In this document: in pieces, positions 8,554 through 17,796 of the stretch
Layout of the letters: the number at the start of each line of letters is the position of its first letter
Numbering within the stretch: position 1 is the first letter of the stretch
Source of the DNA: Paraburkholderia caledonica NBRC 102488
Lineage (GTDB): Bacteria; Pseudomonadota; Gammaproteobacteria; Burkholderiales; Burkholderiaceae
DNA: 64,000 nt
Reading direction: 5' to 3'
NCBI RefSeq assembly: GCF_000685095.1
Contig: NZ_BAYE01000006.1
Location: forward strand, 310,001-374,000
Position numbers and translations under genes: made by a program
Notes under the pieces: generated by a model
The model's input: only the letters and a program-made list of their open reading frames with translations
Told to the model about the DNA's origin: nothing
Databases searched by the model: none

Positions 8554-9696
8554 TTACCAGCCTTGGAAACGCATCCAGGGCGTGCTCTGGCCGTCTGGCG
8601 CAACGGCGTGGTACTCGGGGAACTGCGCGCCGGTCGCGCACGCGTGGTTGGGCAGAATGCGCAGTTTCATGCCGATCGGAAAGCGTTGCGTAATGTCGCC
8701 GTTAGCTTCGTGCGCGCCTTCTTCGGTCGGTGAAAGAATGCCGTGTTCCTGGTTCGCGCCGCTCACCACGTAGCCGGCAAGCGGCGTGCCGTTGAGCAGA
8801 CACGGCTGACCGTAGCCGAAATCGTGCGCCTGCTTCGACGTGCCGCGATCGCGGCTAAAAGCCATCCATCCGGCGTCGAGTATGGCCCATCCTTTCTCGG
8901 GCTGATGACCGATTACGGTGGCCAGCACGCTTAACGCAATGTCCTCGAGCGCACAAACGCCGACGTTGTGCATGACGAGATCGAAGAATACATAGACGCC
9001 CGCCCGCACCTCGGTCACGCCATCCAGCTGTGTGGCAGCGAGCGCCGTGGGTGTGGATCCGACACTGACCTCCGGGCAAGGGATGCCAGCCTCGCGCAAG
9101 CGCTGCGCGGCGCGAACACAGCCGGCGCGTTCCTGTTCCGCCAGCGCGGCGAGCGCTTCAGGTGTGTCGAGTTCGTAACTGGAGCCTGCGTGCGTCATGA
9201 CACCGCCGACCGTCATGCCGTTCTCGTGCAGAATGCGGCCGACGTGGAGCAAGCTCTCGTGCTCCGGCGTGATGCCTGAGCGGTGCCCGTCGGTGTCTAC
9301 TTCGATCCATACCTCGAACGTCGCGCCATGCTGATCGCCGAACGCGGCGATGGCCGCTGCCGCGGTCGGGTTGTCCACCACCAGCTTGAGATTGCAGCCC
9401 TGGCGGCGCAGCGCCAATGCTCGCGGCAGTTTCGAAGGCGCGATGCTGACTGCGTAAAGAATGTCATTCACGCCGGCGGCATGGAACGCTTCGGCTTCCT
9501 TTAGCGTGGAGACAGTAATGCCGCGCGCGCCGGCGGCAATTTGCGCTCGCACGACGTCGATACATTTGGTGGTCTTTACATGCGGACGGAACGCGACGCC
9601 GAGCGTGTTCATGTGCGCCTGCATACGCGCAATGTTCTTTTGCATCCGGCCAATGTCGATCAGGGCCGCGGGCGTTTCGATCTGTTCGAGTTTCAT
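8554..9696 (-). CDS. DSD1-family PLP enzyme (D-threonine aldolase / D-serine dehydratase-like)
   Basis: A 380-aa fold-type III PLP enzyme. The alanine-racemase-like N-terminal barrel has RPHVKTTK with Lys41 as the probable Schiff-base lysine. THAGSSYEL and VSVGSTPTA are consistent with phosphate and substrate binding. The C-terminal PNHACAT holds His351 and Cys353, the metal ligands of D-serine dehydratase and D-threonine aldolase. It probably cleaves or dehydrates a D-hydroxyamino acid; the exact substrate cannot be read from sequence. It converges with hpaR (18-nt gap) and lies 132 nt downstream of a LysR gene on the same strand. Confidence 0.88.
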   Translation of the reverse strand: MKLEQIETPAALIDIGRMQKNIARMQAHMNTLGVAFRPHVKTTKCIDVVRAQIAAGARGITVSTLKEAEAFHAAGVNDILYAVSIAPSKLPRALALRRQGCNLKLVVDNPTAAAAIAAFGDQHGATFEVWIEVDTDGHRSGITPEHESLLHVGRILHENGMTVGGVMTHAGSSYELDTPEALAALAEQERAGCVRAAQRLREAGIPCPEVSVGSTPTALAATQLDGVTEVRAGVYVFFDLVMHNVGVCALEDIALSVLATVIGHQPEKGWAILDAGWMAFSRDRGTSKQAHDFGYGQPCLLNGTPLAGYVVSGANQEHGILSPTEEGAHEANGDITQRFPIGMKLRILPNHACATGAQFPEYHAVAPDGQSTPWMRFQGW

Positions 9697-9828
9697 GCTT
9701 TCACCGGGAAGTGGGCGGGGTTTCGAGGATACGGCTCAAGCCCGTGGGAGCGGAACACCAGGCGCCAATTATAAAGTCGGCATGCGGCGCGAAACTTCAA
9801 CGGATCGAATTCATAGATTCAGTCTGGC

Positions 9829-10740
9829 TTAATGCGAGATTCGCCACGGCGGCAGCGGCCGGAATCTCGCCTGCAAGTGCTGCATGAAAGTTCGTGTACG
9901 CGCGGGCAAGCCAGCACGTTGATGGGTGAGCGCGATGACGTTCGCGTCCGGAGTTTTCCACGCGGGCAGCAAGCGCACGAGCCTTCCTTTCGCGATGTCG
10001 TCCGCAACGTCCCATTCGGAACGCAGGATCACGCCGCGGCCTTCGCATGCCCATTGACGGATCACGTCGCCGTCGTTGCAGCTCAAGTGCGATGAAACGC
10101 GTACGCTGCGGCGTGTGCGGCCGCGGCTGAACTGCCAGAGGGTGACGTCTTCGTTATTCTCGCGCAGCACGATACACGGCAGCCCGGCGAGGTCGTCGGG
10201 CGACTCGGGCGCGCCTATACGTTTGACGAGCGCGGGCGCCGCGCATACGAAGCGCGCGTTGGGGGCGATCGTGTAACCCACGCGGTTGGATATCGGCAGG
10301 TCGCCGATATGCACGACGATGTCGAAGCGTTCAGCCGTATCCATGAGCGGCTGGTCCGACAGCGTCAACGCGACGTCGATATCCGGATGCTGCTGCTGAA
10401 AGTCGGCAATCGCGGGCGCCACGTAACGCCGCCCGAAACCGAGCGGCGCGTTGACTTTCAATGTGCCGACCAGGCCCCCGCGGCGCATCTGCAGATCTTC
10501 GAACAGCGTATCGAATTGCTGTACGAGTTCCGCGCCGCGTTCGCAGAGCAGCGTGCCTTCTTCGGTAAATTGAAGGCGTCGCGCGCTGCGGTTGAGCAGT
10601 TGGGCACCGAGCTTCTTCTCCAGTTGTTGCAGACGCTGCGTGATCGCCGAAGGTGACAGCCCCAACTTTCGCGCCGCGGCGACAAGGCTGCCACTTTCGC
10701 GTATCGTCAGCAGGAAGCGTATATCGGCGGAGTCGTTCAT
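9829..10740 (-). CDS. LysR-family transcriptional regulator
   Basis: A 303-aa LysR regulator: an N-terminal winged helix (FLLTIRESGSLVAAARKLGL, then SPSAITQRLQQLEKKLGAQL) and a C-terminal periplasmic-binding-protein-like effector domain from about residue 90. The hallmark LLNRSARRLQFTEEG is present. Its target is uncertain: it shares strand with the PLP enzyme downstream and is divergent, across 171 nt, from a sulfotransferase-like gene. LysR regulators most often act on the divergent gene, but either is possible. Confidence 0.92.
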   Translation of the reverse strand: MNDSADIRFLLTIRESGSLVAAARKLGLSPSAITQRLQQLEKKLGAQLLNRSARRLQFTEEGTLLCERGAELVQQFDTLFEDLQMRRGGLVGTLKVNAPLGFGRRYVAPAIADFQQQHPDIDVALTLSDQPLMDTAERFDIVVHIGDLPISNRVGYTIAPNARFVCAAPALVKRIGAPESPDDLAGLPCIVLRENNEDVTLWQFSRGRTRRSVRVSSHLSCNDGDVIRQWACEGRGVILRSEWDVADDIAKGRLVRLLPAWKTPDANVIALTHQRAGLPARTRTFMQHLQARFRPLPPWRISH

Positions 10741-10911
10741 GAAGGTGCGGTTTTCAGTCCAGGACCATGGAGCTTAATGCGTTTGCCTGCACGCTTCCAG
10801 TGCCGGTGCAGGATGAAAGGTAAAGTGGTGCTTCTGTAACGCAGACGACAGCTCAAAACGCTACAGTATGCGCAGCATGATTCCCTATCGCTTCACTAAA
10901 AGAGAACACCG

Positions 10912-11982
10912 ATGCCGTTGTCACATGAGGTCGACGCCGCACCGAAAAGTGCCCTGAAACAGGGCGTATTTCTGCACACTGGGTGGCGAAGCGCAGGCAC
11001 CTGGGTGTGGTCCCGTCTTCGGGCGCTCAACGCTGTGACCGCCTTTTACGAGCCGCTCAGCAATGTACTTGCCGATTTGAGCCTCGCAGATGTCGCCGCA
11101 AGCCGTCCCACGCTGACCTCGGGACATCCGCCGCTCGACGCCCCTTACTTCGACGAGTACACGCCGTTTCTGCATGAAGGCGCGCGCGGTGTGGCCGGCT
11201 ACAGCAGGCAATTCAGCATCGACCGTTTCGGCGACGTGCCGGATGCCGGATTCCCCGCGCTGCACGCATATTTACGCAACTTGTGCGATCACTCGACGCG
11301 GCAAGGCAGCGTGCCGGTGTTCAAGTTCTGCCGGTCGTCGGGAAGGTTGCCGTGGCTCAGACACGCCTTTCCCGATGCGATGCACGTTGGTGTGTTGCGC
11401 AATCCCGCTTCGCAATTTGCTTCCGGCTGGCTACTCAACCAGCAATGGCGTAATCCGTTTTTTGTTGCCGCGCCTTTTCGCGTGCTCGGATTGAATCGTG
11501 CGGAACCGGTGGTGAAGCAGGTCATCGACATGTGCGATGTGAAGTTGCCGCCCGCCACGCCGGCTTCCGACGACGCCTACGCAATGGCCTGCGAACAGTA
11601 CGCACGCAGCGCGGAAGGCAATAATGCATACCGGGCATTCGTCGCGCTATGGATTCTTTGCGCGTGGCGAATGGGGCAAGGAGTCGATCTGCTCATCGAC
11701 ATGGATCAGCTTGGACAGTCGCGCGAATACGCTGCTCGTTTGCGAGCGAGCTTCGAAGCGCAGAGTGGCTTGTCGCCCGATTTCAGCGGCGCGCGCGATC
11801 TGGTCGAGGAAACGCGGCGCAACGCGGCGCGCATCGGCGCAATAGACGGCGGGTCGATGCGCGCGGTACATTCCGCAGCGCTAAAATTTCTCAAGGCGCA
11901 AAGCGGTATCGAGGCAGCCTTTATTGAGCGGGTGCGTGAGCAAATGGTCCTCGCTAACGAGTTGACTGCGCAATGGCGCTAA
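10912..11982 (+). CDS. Sulfotransferase-like protein
   Basis: A 356-aa soluble protein. The N-terminal LHTGWRSAGTWVWSRLR resembles the 5'-phosphosulfate loop of PAPS-dependent sulfotransferases (G-x-R-S-x-G-T-x-W). AFPDAMHVGVLRNPASQFAS resembles the 3'-phosphate motif in which Arg and Ser contact PAPS. The spacing, roughly 140 residues, fits. The rest of the protein matches nothing I recognise; a kinase or other P-loop enzyme cannot be ruled out. It stands alone, divergent from a LysR gene, and no cysteine or PAPS synthesis genes are nearby. Acceptor unknown. Confidence 0.6.
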   Translation: MPLSHEVDAAPKSALKQGVFLHTGWRSAGTWVWSRLRALNAVTAFYEPLSNVLADLSLADVAASRPTLTSGHPPLDAPYFDEYTPFLHEGARGVAGYSRQFSIDRFGDVPDAGFPALHAYLRNLCDHSTRQGSVPVFKFCRSSGRLPWLRHAFPDAMHVGVLRNPASQFASGWLLNQQWRNPFFVAAPFRVLGLNRAEPVVKQVIDMCDVKLPPATPASDDAYAMACEQYARSAEGNNAYRAFVALWILCAWRMGQGVDLLIDMDQLGQSREYAARLRASFEAQSGLSPDFSGARDLVEETRRNAARIGAIDGGSMRAVHSAALKFLKAQSGIEAAFIERVREQMVLANELTAQWR

Positions 11983-12001
11983 ACGCGCATTGTTTTTCTG
12001 C

Positions 12002-13411
12002 CTATGAAGCCACGGCCTTTTTCGATTCCGCCATTGTTTCTGCCCTCAGCCGGTCGTAGCTGGTCTTGTCGAGCGGCACCGCGCCCGGCTGGCCCAGATC
12101 GGACAGTTTGACCCGGTAGTTCTCCCGCGCGCTCCATGCGGTCACCGCCGCGATGATCGTGATGCCGAACGTGATCGCTCCAATCGTGATTGGAACATTG
12201 TGCGATCCCGGCGGCGCGACATACGCAAATAGTGCGGGCAGCAGCGCCGTAATCGTCGTCCCGATGTTCTGCCCGATCGCCATCGCGGAGACGCGCGAGC
12301 GGGTGGGAAAAAGTTCTGGATAGAAACTCGGGAACGTGGCGTTATAGCCCTGGTAGACAATGCCCCACATGAGGATCGACATGACGATCGCGAGCCCTAC
12401 GTTGTGAATACTGATCGCATAGAGGTACGCAAATGAGAGCAGCCCCGCGCCGAGTGCGCCGACTATGATCGGCAGGCGTCGCCCGATCCGGTCCGACAGA
12501 TTGCCCACGTACGGGATCACGAGCACGGCCACAATGTTGCCGATCACCGGGATCCATAGATAAACGCTTTTCGAAAAGCCGATACCGTACGCGGCCTGCA
12601 CCGCATAGGCAGCGCCGAAAATCGTCGCGACCACGGGAATCACGTTCATCAGCGAGCAGCCGACCACGCGCAGCATGTCCACCCAGTTGTAGCGGAACGC
12701 CTCGGCAATCGGCGACTTCGGCACGCCGCCGCTCGCGTCTTCTTTGGCGAAAGCGGGCGTTTCCTCGACCGCGCGCCGGATGATGTAGCCGGCCACCAGC
12801 ACCACGGCACTCAGTAGAAATGGAATGCGCCAGCCCCAGGAATTGAACGAACTCTCCTCCATGTAATAGGCGAGCGGCAGAAACACGGCGGCAGCGAGAA
12901 TCTGTCCGGCCTGCACGCCTTGCAGCGTGAAACTGGCGTAATAGCCGCGTCGTCCAAATGGCGCATGTTCGAGAATCATCGAACTCGCGCCCGAGATTTC
13001 GCCGGCGACCGCAAAGCCCTGAATCAGCCGAAGTACAACGAGCAGCGCGGGTGCAAGCAAGCCGACATGCTGATAGGTGGGCAGCAGGCCCACCGCCATC
13101 GTCGAAAAGCCCATCAGGAACATGCACAGCAGCAGAACGTTCTTGCGGCCATGCGTGTCGCCCCAATGTCCGAGCACGAACGCGCCGATTGGCCGCGCGA
13201 CGTAACCCACACCGTAAGTCGCCAGCGAGGCGACGATCGCGATCTTTGGATTGCCGGACGGAAAGAACAGCTGAGGAAAGATCAGCGCCGCTGCCTGCGC
13301 GTAAATGAAGAAATCGTAGTATTCGAGTGCCGAGCCGATCCAGCCACTGGCGGTTGCCTTGCGCGCCTGCCCGCGATGCTTGCGGTCATCCACCGATACA
13401 TTCGTTGTCAT
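12002..13411 (-). CDS. MFS transporter, metabolite:H+ symporter (MHS) family
   Basis: A 469-aa integral membrane protein with about 12 transmembrane segments. The MFS signature GHWGDTHGRKNVLLLCM lies between TM2 and TM3; SALEYYDFFIYAQAAALIFP in TM1 and RLIQGFAVAGEISGASSM in TM4 are typical of the MHS branch (ShiA, KgtP, ProP and aromatic-acid relatives). I chose the ATG at 13411 (MTTNVSVDDRKHRG), which has GAGGAGG 6 nt upstream; a GTG further upstream lies within that ribosome-binding site. It converges with the sulfotransferase-like gene and is divergent from the mmsA-type gene. The substrate, probably an organic acid, is not certain. Confidence 0.9.
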   Translation of the reverse strand: MTTNVSVDDRKHRGQARKATASGWIGSALEYYDFFIYAQAAALIFPQLFFPSGNPKIAIVASLATYGVGYVARPIGAFVLGHWGDTHGRKNVLLLCMFLMGFSTMAVGLLPTYQHVGLLAPALLVVLRLIQGFAVAGEISGASSMILEHAPFGRRGYYASFTLQGVQAGQILAAAVFLPLAYYMEESSFNSWGWRIPFLLSAVVLVAGYIIRRAVEETPAFAKEDASGGVPKSPIAEAFRYNWVDMLRVVGCSLMNVIPVVATIFGAAYAVQAAYGIGFSKSVYLWIPVIGNIVAVLVIPYVGNLSDRIGRRLPIIVGALGAGLLSFAYLYAISIHNVGLAIVMSILMWGIVYQGYNATFPSFYPELFPTRSRVSAMAIGQNIGTTITALLPALFAYVAPPGSHNVPITIGAITFGITIIAAVTAWSARENYRVKLSDLGQPGAVPLDKTSYDRLRAETMAESKKAVAS

Positions 13412-13737
13412 GTTGCGCCTCCTCACCTGATTTTTGGGTGACCAGCTTCTGCGGCTGCCTCATTTGGCGTCCGGCGCGCCAACTATGCAAGCCAGGATTT
13501 GTACGACGGGGCCGAGGCTTGCGGCAAGTGCATGCTGCAATGCGGAAGAACGCACAACGCCGCCGGTCACGCGCGGCGCTCCCAGCACAGTTGCCGCACA
13601 AAAAACAATACAGTGAGGCGCGGTTCTGTTTTGCTGTATCGGGAATATGCGGCGCAGCGTCGATACAGTTGACGGACTCCAATCCGTCTGTCCGCCCGGT
13701 CCGAATGCCGCGGCACATCCCGAATCCGAGGTAATCA
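13412..13737. other. Divergent intergenic region between MHS transporter and mmsA
   Basis: About 326 nt with no convincing gene. It must hold the promoters for both divergent genes. The hexamer ATACAG or its complement occurs at 13608-13613, 13634-13639 and 13663-13668, possibly a regulator half-site. A good ribosome-binding site (GAGG) precedes the mmsA start. No terminator or riboswitch was seen. Confidence 0.5.
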
Positions 13738-15261
13738 ATGAACGCAGCAAACGAACAAGCGAAACTTTCGGTTCAACAGATCGGCCACTATTTCGGCGGG
13801 GCTGCGATCGACCCGACCAGCGGCCGCTTCAAGGAAGTGTTCAATCCCGCGACGGGTCAAGTGACAGGGGCGGTCGCGCTGGCGTCGATCGAGGAAGTGG
13901 ATGCTGCAGTGCAATCCGCGAAAGCCGCCTTCGCCGCGTGGAGTGAAACCGCGCCGCTCAAGCGCGCACGCATTCTGTTCAAGTTCAAAGAACTGCTCAA
14001 CAAGCACCACGACGAACTCGCGATGCTCATTACGCGCGAGCACGGCAAGGTGTTCACGGACGCGCAAGGGGAGGTCGTGCGTGGCATCGAAGTGGTCGAA
14101 TTCGCGTGCGGCATTCCGAATCTGCTGAAGACCGATTTCACCGACCAGATCGGCGGCGGCATCGACAACTGGAATCTGCGCCAACCGCTCGGCGTGGTCG
14201 CGGGCATCACGCCGTTCAATTTCCCGGTTATGGTGCCCATGTGGATGTTCCCCGTGGCGCTGGCTTGTGGCAACACTTTCGTGCTGAAGCCGTCAGAACG
14301 CGATCCTTCGGCGTCGCTGCGCATTGCGGAACTGTTGAAAGAAGCCGGTCTGCCGGGCGGCGTATTCAATGTGGTCAACGGCGACAAGGTGGCCGTCGAT
14401 GCACTCATTGAACATCCGGACGTCGCCGCACTGTCGTTCGTCGGTTCGACTCCGATCGCCGAGTACATCCATGCGGAGGCGTCGAAGCGCGGCAAGCGCG
14501 TGCAGGCTCTCGGCGGTGCCAAGAATCACCTCGTGGTGATGCCCGACGCCGATCTCGACCAGGCCGTCGACGCGCTGATCGGCGCGGCATACGGATCAGC
14601 TGGCGAGCGCTGCATGGCAATTTCGGTGGCGGTAGCAGTGGGTAACGTCGCCGACAAGTTGATCGAAAAGCTGGTGCCGCGCGTCAAGTCGCTCGTGATC
14701 AAGAACGGCGAGAACCTCGACGCTGAAATGGGCCCGCTCGTGACCGCGGAGCACAAGGCGAAAGTCGCGGGCTATATCGCATCGGGCGAAGAAGAGGGTG
14801 CGACGCTCATCGTGGACGGCCGCGCGCATCCGGTCACGAACGAAGCAGGCTTCTTCATTGGCGGAACGCTGTTCGACAATGTCGGCACGCAAATGAAGAT
14901 CTATAAGGAAGAGATCTTCGGCCCAGTGCTTGCCGTGGTGCGGGTGCCCGATTTCGCCAGCGCGGTGGAACTCATCAACGCGCATGAGTTTGGTAACGGC
15001 GTGTCGCTCTTTACGTCGGACGGCGGTGTGGCGCGCGCTTTCGGCCGGCAAATTCAGGTCGGTATGGTCGGCATCAATGTGCCCATTCCAGTGCCAATGG
15101 CGTGGCACTCGTTTGGCGGATGGAAGAGGTCGCTATTCGGCGATCATCATGCGTATGGCGAAGAAGGCGTGCGCTTCTATACACGGTACAAGAGCATCAT
15201 GCAGCGCTGGCCGGATAGCATCGCAAAGGGTGCTGAGTTCACGATGCCGGTCGCGAAGTAA
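13738..15261 (+). CDS. mmsA: CoA-acylating methylmalonate-semialdehyde dehydrogenase
   Basis: A 507-aa aldehyde dehydrogenase of the MMSDH subgroup. It converts methylmalonate or malonate semialdehyde plus CoA and NAD to propionyl- or acetyl-CoA and CO2, in valine, beta-alanine or inositol breakdown. Evidence: [58 protein letters not shown], and the nucleophile Cys292 in [15 protein letters not shown], where the residues after Cys are typical of MMSDH and not of general aldehyde dehydrogenases. The usual 3-hydroxyisobutyrate dehydrogenase partner is not adjacent. Confidence 0.93.
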   Translation: MNAANEQAKLSVQQIGHYFGGAAIDPTSGRFKEVFNPATGQVTGAVALASIEEVDAAVQSAKAAFAAWSETAPLKRARILFKFKELLNKHHDELAMLITREHGKVFTDAQGEVVRGIEVVEFACGIPNLLKTDFTDQIGGGIDNWNLRQPLGVVAGITPFNFPVMVPMWMFPVALACGNTFVLKPSERDPSASLRIAELLKEAGLPGGVFNVVNGDKVAVDALIEHPDVAALSFVGSTPIAEYIHAEASKRGKRVQALGGAKNHLVVMPDADLDQAVDALIGAAYGSAGERCMAISVAVAVGNVADKLIEKLVPRVKSLVIKNGENLDAEMGPLVTAEHKAKVAGYIASGEEEGATLIVDGRAHPVTNEAGFFIGGTLFDNVGTQMKIYKEEIFGPVLAVVRVPDFASAVELINAHEFGNGVSLFTSDGGVARAFGRQIQVGMVGINVPIPVPMAWHSFGGWKRSLFGDHHAYGEEGVRFYTRYKSIMQRWPDSIAKGAEFTMPVAK

Positions 15262-15267
15262 CTCGCG

Positions 15268-16608
15268 CTACACACCTGATGAAGACTCTTCTTCCGCTTC
15301 ATCCAGGACGGCGTTTTGCACGGCTATCGCGGGGCTCACATACGGCGGCGCCTGGCGCGGCTCGTCAATGCTGTAGCGCAGACGTCCCGCGTCCACGTAC
15401 ACGCGAAAGCCCCTGTATTTGACGAGGTACAGCAGGCCCACGAGCGCGGCGGCGAAGCCCGACGCCGCGCCCACGCCAAGCGCCCAGCGCGGGCCGAAAC
15501 GGTCTGCTACCCAGCCCACCACGGGCGCGCCGAGCGGAGTGCCCCCGAGCGCAATGGCGAGCAGGATCGCGATCACCCGGCCTCGCATGGCCGGCTCCGT
15601 GGAGAGTTGCACGAGACTGTTGGTGGATGTGTTGAAGGTTTGCGTCGACACACCGATGAAGGCGAGCATCACGCCGAAGAGCACATAGTTCGGCATTAGC
15701 GAAGCTGCCGTGCAGCCCACGCCGAATACTGCCGCGGCACCGAGCAGCAAAGCCATGCGCGGTTGTGCGCGGCGCGCCGCAAGCAGCGCGCCGGTGACGG
15801 AACCGATCGCCATGGTCGAACTCAACACGCCGTATTCGCCCGCGCCCGCATGGAATGCGGTGACGGACATCGTCGAAATAAAAATAGGGAAGTTAAGGCC
15901 GAACGTGCCGATCAGGAACTGCATGAGCAGCGCCGCCTTCAGATCGGGGCGCTTCCATACATAGCGGAATCCTTCCACGAAGCTGCCGCGCGAGCGCATT
16001 GCACGAGGCTTTGCATGTAGCTCGCGAGCGCGCAACATGCGCAACGCGCCGAGGACGGCGATAAACGAGAGCGCGTTGATCAGAAACACCCAGCCCGTTC
16101 CAACCGACGCGATCAGCAGACCCGCCACCGCCGGACCGATCATTCGCGCGGCATTGAACGACGTGGAGTTGAGCGCGACCGCATTGGAAAGATCGCTTTC
16201 GCCGACGAGGTCCGACACGAAAGTCTGACGCGCGGGCGAATCGAATGCGGTTACGCAGCCGAGCAGTCCTGCGAAAACGTAGACCTGCCAGAGTTGCACG
16301 AGGCCGGTAATCGTAAGCAGCCCAAGGCCAAGCGCGAGACTGCCCATGGCCGCCTGCGTGATGAACAGGAGCTTGCGGCGGTCGAAATGATCGGCCGCAT
16401 AGCCGGTGAGCGGCAGTAAAAGCATTTGCGGCCCGAACTGCAGCGACATTACGATACCCACGGAAGTCGCATTGTGTTGCGTGAGTTCCGTGAGGACCAG
16501 CCAGTCCTGCGCGGTGCGTTGCATCCATGTACCGACATTGGAGACGATCGCACCACTCGCCCACACACGGTAATTGAAGTTGCGCAGCGAACGGAACGTA
16601 CTGCTCAC
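15268..16608 (-). CDS. MFS exporter, EntS-like
   Basis: A 446-aa MFS protein with about 12 transmembrane segments, of the EntS/DUF894 type: FRSLRNFNYRVWASGAIVSN at the start, VGTWMQRTAQDWLVLTELTQ, and the loop motif GYAADHFDRRKLLF. TFVSDLVGESDLSNAVALNS is also typical. Members export siderophores, drugs or metabolites; no siderophore genes adjoin it. The hydrophilic tail (about 40 residues, ending EEAEEESSSGV) is acidic. It converges with mmsA across a 6-nt gap. Substrate unknown. Confidence 0.88.
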   Translation of the reverse strand: MSSTFRSLRNFNYRVWASGAIVSNVGTWMQRTAQDWLVLTELTQHNATSVGIVMSLQFGPQMLLLPLTGYAADHFDRRKLLFITQAAMGSLALGLGLLTITGLVQLWQVYVFAGLLGCVTAFDSPARQTFVSDLVGESDLSNAVALNSTSFNAARMIGPAVAGLLIASVGTGWVFLINALSFIAVLGALRMLRARELHAKPRAMRSRGSFVEGFRYVWKRPDLKAALLMQFLIGTFGLNFPIFISTMSVTAFHAGAGEYGVLSSTMAIGSVTGALLAARRAQPRMALLLGAAAVFGVGCTAASLMPNYVLFGVMLAFIGVSTQTFNTSTNSLVQLSTEPAMRGRVIAILLAIALGGTPLGAPVVGWVADRFGPRWALGVGAASGFAAALVGLLYLVKYRGFRVYVDAGRLRYSIDEPRQAPPYVSPAIAVQNAVLDEAEEESSSGV

Positions 16609-16660
16609 CGGAATTCATCTCCTACCAATGTCTGGATGGTGTCTGGCCGACAGCGCATGC

Positions 16661-17224
16661 TCATGCGCGCGTTTGTTCCAGCATGGCGAGCACTTCCTGC
16701 GTGGTGCCGGTCTCGCCGAGGCGCGGGAAGATTCGCGTGAGGCTGTTCGTGTGAGCGTCCAGGTGCAGGTCGGTCATTGCGTCGACAGCAAACGCGATGT
16801 TCAGACCTAGCTCGTGCGCGAAACGCGCGGTTGATTCAATGCCGACGCTGGTCGCCACACCCGCGAGCACGATTTGCGTCACGCCTTGCTCGCGCAGATA
16901 CGCTTCGAGATCGGTATTCGTGAACGCGCCCCACGTGTGTTTCGTCACCAGATGATCCGACGCTTGCCGGTTCAGTTCGGGCACGAGGTCGGCAAAACCC
17001 GCGGGGAAATTGCCGGTAGGACGCGCCTGCTCCGCGCGCCCCGGCGCGCCGCCCGCCACGTTCACCAGCACGACGGGCAGACCGTTGTGGCGAAACGCGT
17101 GGGCTAATTGGGCCGCGCGTGCGACCACTTCAGCCGTGGGATGAGCGGTGGGCATTGCGACGATGCCTTGCTGTAAGTCGATCACCACCAGTGCGGTCTT
17201 TGCGTCGAGCGTGGTCAGTGCCAT
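16661..17224 (-). CDS. Isochorismatase-family hydrolase lacking the usual catalytic Cys
   Basis: A 187-aa cysteine-hydrolase-fold protein. Asp16 (ALVVIDLQQG) and Lys95 (TKHTWGAF) of the family triad are present. The third position, normally Cys in the G-V-A-T-x-x-C motif of amidases and nicotinamidases, is Gly128 in GVATSVGIESTARFAHELG. True isochorismatases also lack that cysteine and act on a vinyl ether, so this enzyme is unlikely to be a nicotinamidase or ureidoamidase. The start at 17224 (MALTTLDAKTALVV) leaves 29 nt to the upstream MarR gene; the two are probably one operon. Substrate unknown. Confidence 0.85.
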   Translation of the reverse strand: MALTTLDAKTALVVIDLQQGIVAMPTAHPTAEVVARAAQLAHAFRHNGLPVVLVNVAGGAPGRAEQARPTGNFPAGFADLVPELNRQASDHLVTKHTWGAFTNTDLEAYLREQGVTQIVLAGVATSVGIESTARFAHELGLNIAFAVDAMTDLHLDAHTNSLTRIFPRLGETGTTQEVLAMLEQTRA

Positions 17225-17253
17225 GTGAGCTCCAGTTCTGGTCTGCGTGAGAA

Positions 17254-17706
17254 TTACGATTCGGTCAGGCGTTTGAGCAGTTCGACACCGGCGGCAAGTT
17301 GCTGCTGCTCGGCTGCCGAAAAGCGCGTCTGGATAGTGCGAAACAGCCAGTCTTCGCGTGCGGCGCGACTCGCCTTGATCTTCTTGCGGAAGGCGGGCGT
17401 GAGCGAAAGAACCGTTTGCCGGCCGTCGTTCGGATCGGGGGCGCCCCTTACGAGGCCTGCGGCTTTCAAAACAGAAAGCGTCTCGCTCATGGATTGCGGA
17501 CGCATGCCCTGGGTGCGCGCGAGTTCGGTGACCGTTGCGGGGCCGTCGCGTTCGAGCAGGCCGAGAACCTGTATCTGCGAAGGCGTGAAATCGCCGAGAT
17601 GAGCCTCTTCGCGCAGACGGCGACGCAGCTTGCCGGTCAGCACCCGCAGATCTTCGGCGAGTGCGTGAAGCGAATCGGAGTCGAGCGGCGGATCGTTCTT
17701 GCCCAT
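17254..17706 (-). CDS. MarR-family transcriptional regulator
   Basis: A 150-aa MarR protein: LHALAEDLRVLTGKLRRRLR (dimer helix), FTPSQIQVLGLLERDGPATV, the recognition region LARTQGMRPQSMSETLSVLK and the wing PDPNDGRQTVLSLTPAF. It precedes an isochorismatase-family gene on the same strand. A long inverted repeat 25 nt upstream of its start is the obvious candidate operator, so it probably regulates itself and the hydrolase. Inducer unknown. Confidence 0.92.
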   Translation of the reverse strand: MGKNDPPLDSDSLHALAEDLRVLTGKLRRRLREEAHLGDFTPSQIQVLGLLERDGPATVTELARTQGMRPQSMSETLSVLKAAGLVRGAPDPNDGRQTVLSLTPAFRKKIKASRAAREDWLFRTIQTRFSAAEQQQLAAGVELLKRLTES

Positions 17707-17730
17707 GTGTGCCAGCAGAAAGCCAGACGA

Positions 17731-17768
17731 ATATATGAAGGTAACCTGTGTAGGCTACCTTCATATAT
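17731..17768. promoter_or_regulatory. 38-bp inverted repeat, likely MarR operator
   Basis: Two 16-bp arms (17731-17746, reading ATATATGAAGGTAACC, and 17753-17768) are inverted copies with one mismatch, separated by the 6-bp spacer TGTGTA. The repeat sits 25 nt upstream of the MarR start codon and about 29 nt downstream of the GGDEF-EAL stop codon. Arm length is unusually long for a MarR site and could hold overlapping half-sites. A terminator role is unlikely because no GC-rich stem plus T-tract is present. Confidence 0.7.
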
Positions 17769-17796
17769 GGCACGGGTCAAGTGGACGGTCAGTCTC

